64,000 nucleotides of DNA from Pontibacterium sp049603715 (GTDB lineage Bacteria > Pseudomonadota > Gammaproteobacteria > Pseudomonadales > Balneatricaceae), in the NCBI GenBank assembly GCA_049603715.1, contig JBMYSW010000013.1, positions 1 to 64,000 on the forward strand. Direction: 5' to 3'. The translations under genes were made by a program, and so were the position numbers. Positions 15,472 through 25,000 of the stretch are shown here, in pieces. The notes below the pieces were generated by a model, which worked only from the letters and a program-made list of their open reading frames with translations, did no database searches and was not told the origin of the DNA. Position 1 is the first letter of the stretch. Each line of letters starts with the position of its first letter.

Positions 15472-16896
15472 ATGGCTGGCAAAACATTATACGACAAGTT
15501 GTTTGAAGCACATTTGGTGCGTGAAAACGAAGACGGCAGTGCACTTTTGTACATCGATCGTCAGGTACTTCATGAAGTAACCTCTCCACAGGCTTTCGAA
15601 GGCCTGCGTCTTGCTGGTCGTAAGCCATGGCGTTTAGACACCAACATTGCAACGCCAGACCATAACGTGCCAACCACAGAGCGTTCTGCAGGCGTTGATA
15701 AAATTGTTGATCCGGTTTCGCGTATTCAGGTTAAAACTCTCGATTCCAACTGTGATGAGTTTGGTATCGTAGAATTCAAAATGAACGATGAGCGTCAAGG
15801 CATCGTTCACGTAATGGCACCCGAGCAAGGTGCGATTTTGCCGGGCGTAACCGCAGTATGTGGTGACTCGCACACGGCGACTTTGGGCGCGCTAGGTGCG
15901 TTGGCTCACGGTGTGGGTACTTCTGAGGTTGAACACGTATTGGCGACTCAGTGTTTGATCACCAAAAAAATGAAAAACATGTTGGTACGTGTTGATGGCG
16001 AATTGGCTACGGGCGTAACCGCAAAAGACGTAGTACTGCACGTGATTGGCGTGATCGGTACTGCAGGCGGTACAGGCTACGCGATTGAGTTTGGCGGCAG
16101 TGCGATTCGCAGCATGTCGATGGAAGGTCGTATGACCATCTGTAACATGGCGATTGAAGCAGGCGCACGTGTGGGCTTGGTATCAGTTGACCAAATTACC
16201 CTAGATTACGTTGAAGGTCGTCCATTTGCGCCAAAAGGCGATGTGTGGAACCAAGCGGTTGAAGCTTGGTCTGAACTAGTGTCTGACGACGATGCTGAGT
16301 TTGATGCGGTTGTAGAAATTAAAGCGGAAGATATTGAGCCACAAGTGACTTGGGGTACTTCGCCAGAGATGGTGGTCGGCATCAACGGTACGGTGCCAAA
16401 CCCAGCGCAAGCAAAAGACGCAACGGCGGCATCGGGCATTACTCGTGCGCTTAAATACATGGGCCTAGAGGCAGACCAAGCGATCACAGATATTCAGCTT
16501 GATCGTGTATTTATTGGTTCGTGCACCAACTCACGTATCGAAGACCTTCGCTCAGCTGCAGAAGTGGTTAAAGGCAAGAAAGTTGCCAGCACCATTAAAG
16601 AAGCCTTGGTTGTACCGGGTTCTGGTTTGGTAAAAGCGCAAGCCGAAGCCGAAGGTTTGGATAAAATCTTCATTGAAGCAGGTCTTCAGTGGCGTAACCC
16701 AGGTTGCTCTATGTGTTTGGCGATGAACCCAGACAAACTAGGCAACGGTGAGCACTGTGCCTCTACGTCTAACCGTAACTTCGAAGGCCGTCAGGGCTTT
16801 GGTGGTCGTACGCACCTTGTTAGCCCAGCGATGGCTGCGGCTGCGGCGATTGCAGGTCACTTTGTTGACGTGCGCGAATTTGTAAAACAGGCCTAA
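15472..16896 (+). CDS. leuC: 3-isopropylmalate dehydratase large subunit
   Basis: 474-aa aconitase-family subunit that, with LeuD, isomerises 2-isopropylmalate to 3-isopropylmalate in leucine synthesis. The three cysteines that bind the [4Fe-4S] cluster are in FIGSCTNSR and NPGCSMC. Also visible are the early GDSHTATLGALGALAHGVGTSEVEHV substrate-site region and C-terminal NRNFEGRQG. Full length. GTGAGGA at 15459-15465 precedes ATG 15472. leuD follows after 15 bp. Confidence 0.97.
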   Translation: MAGKTLYDKLFEAHLVRENEDGSALLYIDRQVLHEVTSPQAFEGLRLAGRKPWRLDTNIATPDHNVPTTERSAGVDKIVDPVSRIQVKTLDSNCDEFGIVEFKMNDERQGIVHVMAPEQGAILPGVTAVCGDSHTATLGALGALAHGVGTSEVEHVLATQCLITKKMKNMLVRVDGELATGVTAKDVVLHVIGVIGTAGGTGYAIEFGGSAIRSMSMEGRMTICNMAIEAGARVGLVSVDQITLDYVEGRPFAPKGDVWNQAVEAWSELVSDDDAEFDAVVEIKAEDIEPQVTWGTSPEMVVGINGTVPNPAQAKDATAASGITRALKYMGLEADQAITDIQLDRVFIGSCTNSRIEDLRSAAEVVKGKKVASTIKEALVVPGSGLVKAQAEAEGLDKIFIEAGLQWRNPGCSMCLAMNPDKLGNGEHCASTSNRNFEGRQGFGGRTHLVSPAMAAAAAIAGHFVDVREFVKQA

Positions 16897-16911
16897 TTGA
16901 GAGGATAACCC

Positions 16912-17556
16912 ATGAAAAAGTTTAGCCAACACACTGGTATCGTGGCACCTCTTGATCGTGCCAACGTTGATACAGATATGATCATTCCTAAGCAGTTCCT
17001 AAAATCAATCAAGCGTTCGGGCTTTGGTCCTAACTTGTTTGACGAGCTGCGTTACCTAGACGAAGGTTTGCCAGACCAAGATTGCTCTGGTCGTCCGTTA
17101 AACGAAGAATTTGTGCTTAACCTACCTCGTTACGCCGGTGCGAGTGTTTTGCTAGCACGCGAAAACTTTGGTTGTGGTTCAAGCCGTGAGCACGCGCCTT
17201 GGGCATTGGAAGATTTTGGCTTCCGCAGCATTATCGCGCCAAGCTTTGCTGAGATTTTTTACAACAACTGCTTTAAAAACGGCTTGTTGCCCATCGTACT
17301 AACTGAGCAAGAAGTTGATCAGTTGTTTACGCTGGTGGCAGAAACCGAAGGTCTAGAAATTGCTATCGACCTAGAAGCGCAAACGGTATCGGCGGGTGAG
17401 CTTAACTTCTCGTTCGAGATCGATAACTTCCGTAAGCACTGCCTTAAAAATGGCTTGGACGATATCGGCCTAACACTGCAACACGCAGATGATATCCGTG
17501 CTTACGAAGAGCGTCGTGCAGCGCAAGCACCTTGGTTGTTTAACGCAATTAAATAA
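16912..17556 (+). CDS. leuD: 3-isopropylmalate dehydratase small subunit
   Basis: 214-aa swivel-domain partner of LeuC. Characteristic motifs: VDTDMIIPKQFLK at residues 19-31, LARENFGCGSSREHAPWAL in the middle and SFAEIFYNNCFKNGLLPI. Normal length. AGAGGA at 16900-16905 precedes the ATG. A terminator-like hairpin separates it from leuB, so leuCD may be partly uncoupled from the downstream gene. Confidence 0.97.
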   Translation: MKKFSQHTGIVAPLDRANVDTDMIIPKQFLKSIKRSGFGPNLFDELRYLDEGLPDQDCSGRPLNEEFVLNLPRYAGASVLLARENFGCGSSREHAPWALEDFGFRSIIAPSFAEIFYNNCFKNGLLPIVLTEQEVDQLFTLVAETEGLEIAIDLEAQTVSAGELNFSFEIDNFRKHCLKNGLDDIGLTLQHADDIRAYEERRAAQAPWLFNAIK

Positions 17557-17580
17557 CCTCGGTTAACAAACAATAAATAC

Positions 17581-17613
17581 AAAACCAGCGCCTGAGTAGC
17601 GGTGCTGGTTTTT
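17581..17613 (+). terminator. terminator or attenuator hairpin between leuD and leuB
   Basis: AAAACCAGC (17581-17589) pairs with GCTGGTTTT (17604-17612); the stem continues through a G-T wobble and CC/GG to an 8-nt loop, and the last arm runs into five T. It ends 18 bp before the leuB ATG. Inside a biosynthetic operon this may lower leuB expression relative to leuCD or act as an attenuator. Confidence 0.65.
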
Positions 17614-17631
17614 GCTTATAAGGGAAACCTC

Positions 17632-18714
17632 ATGTCTAAAAATGTTTTGATTTTGCCGGGCGACGGCATTGGTCCAGAAATTGTTGAACAAGCAAGCCGT
17701 GTACTTGAGCTTGTTAACCAGCAAGACAACCTAGGTCTTGAGTTGTCTGAAGCACTTGTAGGTGGTGCAGCGATTGACGCTGATGGCGTGCCACTACCAG
17801 AAGCCACCCTAGAAGCAGCAAAAGCTGCAGATGCTATTTTGCTAGGTGCGGTAGGCGGCCCTAAGTGGGATACGATTCCTGACTTCCAAATTCGCCCAGA
17901 AAAAGGCTTGTTGGGTATTCGTTCAAACCTAGGTTTGTTTGGTAACTTGCGTCCAGCGATTTTGTACCCGCAGTTGGCTGATGCCTCTTCGCTTAAGCCA
18001 GAAATCGTTGCTGGCCTAGATATTCTGATCGTGCGCGAGCTAACCGGCGGTATCTACTTCGGTCAGCCACGTGGTGTACGCACTAAAGAAGACGGCGTTC
18101 GCGAAGGTTACAACACCTACGTATACGACGAAAACGAAATCCGTCGTATCGGTAAAGTGGCGTTTGAAGCGGCCATGGCTCGTGACAAGCGTTTGTGCTC
18201 TGTCGACAAAGCAAACGTACTTGAAGTAACGGTATTGTGGCGCGAAATCATGGATGATCTTGCAAAAGATTACCCAGAAGTAGAGCTAAGCCACATGTAC
18301 GTAGACAACGCAGCGATGCAGCTTGTACGTGCGCCTAAGCAGTTTGACGTGATGGTAACCGGTAACATGTTCGGTGACATCTTGTCGGATGCAGCAGCAA
18401 TGCTAACGGGTTCTATCGGCATGTTGCCATCGGCTTCTCTAGACGAAAACGGTAAAGGCATGTACGAACCTTGTCATGGTTCGGCGCCAGATATCGCTGG
18501 CCAAGGCATCGCTAACCCATTGGCGACTATCTTGTCGGCTGCAATGATGCTTCGCTACTCGCTTGATGCTGGCGAAACCGCTGATCGCATCGAAGCGGCA
18601 GTGAGCACGGTGCTTGACCAAAACTTGCGTACTGCAGACATCTGGTCTGAGGGTATGACTAAAGTAAGCACCGCCGAAATGGGCGATGCAGTGGTAGCAG
18701 CGCTGTCTGCATAA
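17632..18714 (+). CDS. leuB: 3-isopropylmalate dehydrogenase
   Basis: 360-aa NAD-dependent decarboxylating dehydrogenase, third enzyme of the leucine branch. Start at ATG 17632 (MSKNVLILPGDGIGPEI) with AAGGGA upstream at 17620-17625; the longer frame from 17602 would read through the hairpin. Family motifs: GDGIGPEI, RELTGGIYFGQPRG, DKANVLE, and the Mg/isocitrate-type segment NMFGDILSDAAAMLTGSIGMLPSASL. Ends 219 bp before asd. Confidence 0.97.
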   Translation: MSKNVLILPGDGIGPEIVEQASRVLELVNQQDNLGLELSEALVGGAAIDADGVPLPEATLEAAKAADAILLGAVGGPKWDTIPDFQIRPEKGLLGIRSNLGLFGNLRPAILYPQLADASSLKPEIVAGLDILIVRELTGGIYFGQPRGVRTKEDGVREGYNTYVYDENEIRRIGKVAFEAAMARDKRLCSVDKANVLEVTVLWREIMDDLAKDYPEVELSHMYVDNAAMQLVRAPKQFDVMVTGNMFGDILSDAAAMLTGSIGMLPSASLDENGKGMYEPCHGSAPDIAGQGIANPLATILSAAMMLRYSLDAGETADRIEAAVSTVLDQNLRTADIWSEGMTKVSTAEMGDAVVAALSA

Positions 18715-18933
18715 GGCAGCTTGCTCCATATAAAGAGTGGCGGGGCGATTAACGTTTGCTAACCGCAGTAAACCGCTGCTCTTTTATTTTAATCGGGGGT
18801 GATAGATTCACCCAATCGTCATATTGGTGCATAATGTGCGGGTGATAAGTATCACAGCGCTTTTTGCACGGCTGCCGAAGTAGGGCAAAGGCGATAACGA
18901 AGATAATTCCAAATTCTATTGGTGAGTAAAATA

Positions 18934-20049
18934 ATGAAACGTGTAGGTTTTGTTGGCTGGCGCGGAATGGTTGGTTCTGTGCTAATGCAACGCATGATGG
19001 ACGAGCGTGACTTCGATCATATCGAAGAACCGGTCTTCTTCACCACATCTCAAGTAGGACAAGCAGGCCCAGATATTGGTAAACCAATTGAGCCTCTAAA
19101 AGACGCAAACTCTATTGATGAACTCAAGAAGATGGATGCGATTATTTCCTGCCAAGGTGGTGACTACACGAAAGCTGTTTTTGCTGACCTTCGCAAAGCG
19201 GGCTGGAACGGTTACTGGATCGACGCAGCTTCTTCGTTGCGTATGGACGATGATGCCATCATCGTACTTGACCCAGTCAACATGAATGTAATAAAAGACG
19301 GTTTGTCTCGCGGCGTTAAAACCTTTGTTGGCGGTAACTGTACTGTATCTTTGATGTTGATGGGCCTAGGTGGCTTGTTTAAAGCTGATTTGGTTGAGTG
19401 GATGACTTCCATGACTTACCAAGCGGCTTCAGGCGGCGGTGCGCGTCACATGCGTGAGTTGATCTCACAAATGGGCATTATCGAAAAGAGCGTACAAGCA
19501 GACCTAAGCAACCCAGCAAGCGCTATCTTGGATATCGATCGTCAAGTAGCGGCGACTATCCGTTCTGAGCAAATGCCGACCGATAACTTCGGTGTGCCGC
19601 TAGCGGGTTCTTTGATTCCTTGGATCGATACTAAGCTTGATAACGGCCAAAGCCGTGAAGAGTGGAAGGCTTACGCAGAAACCAACAAAATCTTGGGCCT
19701 AGGCGATTCGCCAATCCCAATCGATGGTACGTGTGTTCGTATCGGTGCAATGCGCTGTCACAGCCAAGCCTTCACTATTAAGTTGAAGCAAAACGTACCT
19801 ATGAATGAAATCGAGTCGATGATCGCTGAAGCGAACGACTGGGTTAAAGTAATTCCAAACGAGCGTGATATCACTGCTGCTGAGCTAACACCTGCAAAAG
19901 TAACCGGTACCCTAAGTGTGCCAGTAGGTCGTTTGCGTAAGATGAACCTAGGCGACGAATACCTAAACGCATTTAGCGTAGGTGACCAATTGCTATGGGG
20001 TGCGGCTGAACCGCTACGTCGTATGCTACGCATCTTGCTGGACAAATAA
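18934..20049 (+). CDS. asd: aspartate-semialdehyde dehydrogenase
   Basis: 371-aa NADPH-dependent enzyme that makes aspartate semialdehyde for lysine/diaminopimelate, threonine and methionine. Start at ATG 18934 (MKRVGFVGWRGMVGS), preceded by GGTGAG; an in-frame GTG at 18919 is rejected. Rossmann motif GWRGMVGS at residues 8-15, catalytic C136 in GGNCTVSLML, and YQAASGGGARHMRE. Length matches the proteobacterial type. Followed by a strong terminator. Confidence 0.96.
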   Translation: MKRVGFVGWRGMVGSVLMQRMMDERDFDHIEEPVFFTTSQVGQAGPDIGKPIEPLKDANSIDELKKMDAIISCQGGDYTKAVFADLRKAGWNGYWIDAASSLRMDDDAIIVLDPVNMNVIKDGLSRGVKTFVGGNCTVSLMLMGLGGLFKADLVEWMTSMTYQAASGGGARHMRELISQMGIIEKSVQADLSNPASAILDIDRQVAATIRSEQMPTDNFGVPLAGSLIPWIDTKLDNGQSREEWKAYAETNKILGLGDSPIPIDGTCVRIGAMRCHSQAFTIKLKQNVPMNEIESMIAEANDWVKVIPNERDITAAELTPAKVTGTLSVPVGRLRKMNLGDEYLNAFSVGDQLLWGAAEPLRRMLRILLDK

Positions 20050-20065
20050 TCCAGCTTGCTGAATC

Positions 20066-20091
20066 AAGGCCGCCGTTGAGCGGCCTTTTTT
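20066..20091 (+). terminator. intrinsic terminator after asd
   Basis: AAGGCCGC (20066-20073), loop CGTTGA, GCGGCCTT (20080-20087), then T to 20091. Confidence 0.9.
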
Positions 20092-20206
20092 ATGCGCATA
20101 AGGCCTTAAAAGCATAGGAATAATGCAATTTAGTGTTAAGGTTAAGCGCAGTTAGCCTGTGTAAGGCGATATTTAAGTGCAGCAATATCTAAGGAAAAGT
20201 CGATCA

Positions 20207-21856
20207 ATGAGGTTGTTGGGCAAAGTGGGTGCCACGTTGTTAACGGGGCTGACCATGGTACACACTGCCACTGCGGTGGAGCTGGGTGGTTTACATGTCT
20301 TTTCGGTGGTGGGTCAGCCGCTGGATGCTGAAGTACGCATTTTTGATTTAGACGGTGTGACGCCTGAGTCGTTAACCATTAAACTCGCCGACAGTGATGA
20401 TATTGCGATTGAGCAGTTACCCGTGCAGCACCCCTTGTTTGGCGTAAAGCACTACATTGCTACCGACGGCGATGATGCTGCCACCGTGCGCTTGGTATCG
20501 CAAAATGCACTTTCAGAGCCCTTCGTAAGCTTTTTGATGGAAGTGACTTGGCCGCAAGGGCGAATGTTACGTGAGTTTACGACCCTTATTCCAGTAAGCA
20601 AAGCGATCGCTAAGCCAGCAGCGTTACACGCTTCTCCAGCTCAAGCGACTGCACCTGTGGTAACAAGCCCAGCGCCTGCACCGCGCATTACCCATATTTC
20701 TGCGCCAATGCCAAAAGAGCCAGGCCAACAGCCGCTCTCGAAGCCTTCGGTGCCTGTTTCCTCAAAACAAAAAACCAAAGTAGTTACGGCGCCGGTGCCT
20801 GAACAGCCAAAGGTGGCGCATCTTGAGCTTGTGCCCGCATCGGCTGAGCCTTCTATAGAGGCATTGGTGGATACGCCCCAAGGTTTTCAGGTTGCCGCAA
20901 AAGAAACCCTTTGGAATGTCTCGTTGCGTGCAAAGCCAGAGGGCGCAACTAACCAGCAAATGATGTTGGCTTTTTACCGTGCAAACCCAGATGCCTTTTA
21001 CCAAGGCCGATTTGATGGCCTGCAACAGGGTGCGTATTTAGTAAAGCCAAGTCTAGAGACCATTTTGCAAACCCCGCCCGTCGAAGCTTATCGCATGGTC
21101 AAGGCCTTAATGGCTGGGCAGTCCTATGCCGAGGTGTCGGCTCAAGCTTCTCAAGCCTCACAAGCCTCACAAGCCTCACAAGCTGAGGCTAAGCCCGAAC
21201 TTGTGCCACAGCAGCTCGCGCCACCAAAAGCTTATCCTAAACCTTCTGCACCACAAACGCAGGGCGAGCTAGCGCCTGTAAAAGTTACAGTAGGGCCGCA
21301 AGAAACGCTTTGGGATATTGTTGTGGCTCAGCGTCCTGGGCCATGGGTTAACACCCGACAAATGATGGTGGCCACGTTGAAGAAGAACCCACATGCGTTT
21401 GAGGGTGGTAATATCAACCGTATGCTCAAAAACGTTGAATTGGAAATGCCGACCCATGACGAAATTCAGGCATTAACACCCGAAGAAGCATCCAAAGAGG
21501 TGCGTCGTCAAATTGCTCAGTGGCGAGTTGAGGAAGGGCTACCTGCTCAGGCTGATGCAGTAGAGGCTTTGCCTGTCATTGAATCAACGACAGTTGAGAC
21601 GCCAACGGTCACTCCAAGTGTTGTTGAGCCTGTTGCTCCAGCGGTGAATGTGGAGCGAAAAGCGGTTGTTGTGAAAAAACAGGACACGCTTTGGACACTG
21701 GCGAACCAACATAAACCGAATGAGCAAGCGACAACAGGGCAAATGATTAAGGCGATTATTCGCTTGAACCCGCAAGCTTTTGTCGAGGGAAGTATGCACG
21801 ATATGGTAGAAGGGGCTATTCTTAAATTGCCAATCGCTCAAGATTTACAGGAGTAA
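20207..21856 (+). CDS. FimV-family protein with three LysM-like repeats, short paralogue
   Basis: 549-aa secreted or inner-membrane-associated protein. Start at ATG 20207 (MRLLGKVGATLL) with AAGGAA at 20191-20196. Signal peptide to about residue 23, then the FimV N-terminal domain (LGGLHVFSVVGQPLDAEVRI ... EPFVSFLMEVTWPQGRMLREFT). Three LysM-like units follow, each starting (K/Q)(E/D)TLW and containing NP(D/H/Q)AF: near residues 237-290, 365-430 and 485-545. Unlike FimV it has no visible TM helix, acidic domain or C-terminal TPR piece, so it may be a periplasmic peptidoglycan-binding partner. A 9-bp DNA repeat encodes QASQASQASQ near residue 315. It lies directly upstream of full-length fimV. 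Confidence 0.8.
   Translation: MRLLGKVGATLLTGLTMVHTATAVELGGLHVFSVVGQPLDAEVRIFDLDGVTPESLTIKLADSDDIAIEQLPVQHPLFGVKHYIATDGDDAATVRLVSQNALSEPFVSFLMEVTWPQGRMLREFTTLIPVSKAIAKPAALHASPAQATAPVVTSPAPAPRITHISAPMPKEPGQQPLSKPSVPVSSKQKTKVVTAPVPEQPKVAHLELVPASAEPSIEALVDTPQGFQVAAKETLWNVSLRAKPEGATNQQMMLAFYRANPDAFYQGRFDGLQQGAYLVKPSLETILQTPPVEAYRMVKALMAGQSYAEVSAQASQASQASQASQAEAKPELVPQQLAPPKAYPKPSAPQTQGELAPVKVTVGPQETLWDIVVAQRPGPWVNTRQMMVATLKKNPHAFEGGNINRMLKNVELEMPTHDEIQALTPEEASKEVRRQIAQWRVEEGLPAQADAVEALPVIESTTVETPTVTPSVVEPVAPAVNVERKAVVVKKQDTLWTLANQHKPNEQATTGQMIKAIIRLNPQAFVEGSMHDMVEGAILKLPIAQDLQE
21147..21182 (+). repeat. 9-bp tandem repeat inside the short FimV-like gene
   Basis: About four copies of CAAGCCTCA (the first varied to CAAGCTTCT) encode consecutive Q-A-S units in a linker between LysM-like domains. 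Being in frame and a multiple of three, copy-number change would alter linker length without breaking the protein. Confidence 0.6.
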
Positions 21857-22097
21857 CGGTCTTATCCCTAGTAGAGGTGGGGGTTTGGCGTTGAATTTGC
21901 TTAGTTGAATTGAATTCTTGTTGGTTGTTAAGTGAACAGCTGGCAGGCGATCAAGAGTGTTTTTGTCAAATTATATCGACAAACCTTGGCTCACCCTTGA
22001 CCAAAACTGGGTAATTACATAATACTTCCAACTAGTCTGGAATCCGCAACCCTATGATTTTTGCGGAATTTGTAGGGTACAAACAAGGAAATTTATA

Positions 22098-25000
22098 ATG
22101 CTGCGCAAACTTGCTTTGATACTCTCGATAACCGGAGGGTTGGGCGCAACTTATGCAAATGCGTTGGGGCTTGGCGATATTAAAGTCAACTCTGCCCTTA
22201 ACGAGCCGTTAAACGCGCAAATTCAGCTGCGCGACGTGCGTAAGCTCACACCGCTGCAAATTCAGCCTCGTCTAGCCAATAACGATTTTGGCGCAGCAGG
22301 CGTATCCAATGCAGCCTTGGGTGAGGTGGACTTTAATGTCAGCGTATTACCAGACGGTACAGGCTATATTTACCTTACATCCGACACCCCAGTTCGCGAG
22401 CCGTTTGTTAACTTTTTACTTGAAGTTAACTGGCCAACGGGGCGTATGGTTCATGAATACACCTTACTTTTAGACCCTCCTACTTACGACCCTTCTCGAC
22501 TTCGTTCCCTCGCTCAGCCTACATTGCCTGCACCGACTCGCTCGGTTACACCAACACCTGCGGCTGCAACCTTGCCACAACCTATGGCAGATACTCGGGT
22601 GAATGTACAACCTGCACCATCGACTCGCAGCCAAGCACCGGGCGAGCCTGTGCGAAATATTCGCACCGAGATGGACCCAGATTCGCAAGTCTATGTTGAT
22701 GTACACGGGTCGCTTTGGGGCGTGGCAAACGAATACAAAGAGCGATTTGGCGCGACCACGAGCCAAATGGCGATCGCATTACTTAAGCGCAACCCAGATG
22801 CGTTTTTTGGTAATAATATAAACCGAGTGAAAGCTGGGTCAGTGTTGAACCTTCCGACCCAAGCCTTAGTCGATGAGCTAACACCAGCACAAGCCAGTGC
22901 TGAAGTGCAGCGCCAAAATCGCGCCTGGCAAGCTCTTCGCTCGGGTGGTCAGCCAGCGGTGGCGCAAGCATCTGTGCGACCTGTTGCTCCAGTGGCTGAG
23001 CCAGAAGCACCTGCGCCTGCAGAAACGGTAGCGGAAGAAACCCCAGCACAAGCGCCGATCGATAACGAAGCACTCGGCGCGCTTGAAGAGCAAAACCTCC
23101 AACTTGAACAGCAACTCGACTCAACGCTGTCGGATGTTGAGCACTTGCGTGGTGAAAACCTCGTTCTCAACTCGCAAATTGATATGATTCAAGATGAGCT
23201 CGGCGATATTCAACAGGCTATTGAGGCGAAAGATCGCAGCATTCGCGAACTAGAAGCGCAACTCGCAGCACAAGCGGCCGAAGCCGAAGCTGAGGCGAAT
23301 AAGCCCTTGCTTGACAAGTTGATGAGTTCACCAATGCTTTTAGGTGGCATTGGCGGTGGTTTGATTCTGGCACTACTAGGTCTACTCCTTTTCTTACGTC
23401 GTCGTAAAAAAGATGACGAAGAAGAGTCTATCGATGACTTAGTTGATGAGCCTAAAGCACCGGTTGCGGCCCCAGAACCTGAAAGCGAACCAGAACCAGA
23501 GACTGAGGCAGCGGTCGCAGAAACTGAGGTAGAAGAGGCGCCAGCAGCCGATGCTGAGCCAGAAAAGGCCTCTGATGACGATGTTGATGACCTTTTAGAG
23601 CAAGAAGATGATTTAGACGACCTGTCTGATCTCGACTTGGATATGGGGTTAGACCTTGACGACGACTTAACCACCGAACTCGAAATGACCGCGGATAACG
23701 CAGAAGAGTTCGATTTAGGCGCAGATGATATTCCGACTGCGACAGTCTCTTCTGACGGCGATGATACGGGTGAGTTAGAGTTTGAATTTGCCTCATCGGA
23801 AAAAGCGGCTGCTGAGGCCGCAATGACCGTCGACTTTGACGATGCTGACGCAAATGCTGAAGAAGATGCCTTGGCTGCCGCAGCGCAAGAGGACGATGAC
23901 CTAGATATCGATCTAGATCTTGATGATGCCGATGAGGTGCCTGTAGATAAGAGCCAAGACAGCGAGCTCGACCTCGACTTTGGTGATCTAGAAGACTCGT
24001 CACTAGAGAGTGATGATCTCGGCGGTTTAGGTGATCTTGACCTAGAAGGTGAAGACGACGCCGATATCGATGATATTGATGCCTTGTTGGCCAGTGTTAG
24101 CGTTGATGCCGCTGCCGAAGAAGTGGCGGGTGATGATGTTGATGCACTCCTGGAAAGTATCTCAAGTGACGCGCCAGCCGGTGACGACACAGATGACGAG
24201 CTACTATCGCTCGATGAGTTGCTCGAGTCAGATACGCAAGCTGAGGGCGATGAAGCCCTTGATCTTGATTTAGATCTTGACGAAACACCAGCAAGCGCCA
24301 TTGAGGCCGAAGATACGTCGGTTGATATTGATGCCATTCTTGATTTGGAGAATAACGGTGGGCCGGAGCCAGAGGCAAAGACTCAAGACAAGGATGATCT
24401 TGCACTCGACACATCGTCTGACCTAGCGCTTGATACACCTGAAGCGGACGACAGCGCTGATGATCTATTGGCGTCACTGGATATTGATCTAGATGACCTA
24501 GCCTCTGACGATATTACGAACCCTGATGAAGCAGTGGCTGATATTGAGGAAGCGCCTGAGCTCTCTCAAGAAATAGCCCTAGACGGCCTAGGTGACATCG
24601 GCGACCTAGAAACAGAGCTTGATCTTGAGTCGAGTGAAAGCCTAGAAGAGCCAATTGAGCTTGATACTGACCTCGAAGCCGAAGTCTCTCTTGATCTCGA
24701 AGAGACAGGCGAAGAAGCGGAAGCCGCGGCTCTTGTAGAAGACCTTGCTGAAGATCCTACCGAAGAAGCGCCTTCGCAAGCTGAGCCTGAGTTAGAGGTT
24801 TCTGACGATCTGGCACTTGATCTTGCGCCAGAAGAAGAGCCAGAAGAGAGCTTAGAAGAAGCGTTGGAAGTGACCGGCGCTGACCTTGGGGACGAAGGTG
24901 TACAAGCGTCGGAGGAAGCGGAAGAGGCGGAAGATTTTGAAGTCCTCATGGGTAACTTAATTGAGCCCGATGATGACCTTGGTGATGTAAACCTCGATGA

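Noticed and set aside
21147..21182. CRISPR-like or mobile repeat
   Set aside because: It is a 9-bp in-frame coding repeat without spacers. No CRISPR array or cas gene was seen anywhere in the window.
23210..24337. 375-codon serine-rich open frame on the minus strand
   Set aside because: It is the antisense shadow of the Asp/Glu-rich fimV region; its Ser/Arg-rich composition follows from the complement of GAT/GAC/GAA codons. The same applies to minus-strand frames at 24566-25051, 25214-25711, 25708-26508 and 26657-26992.
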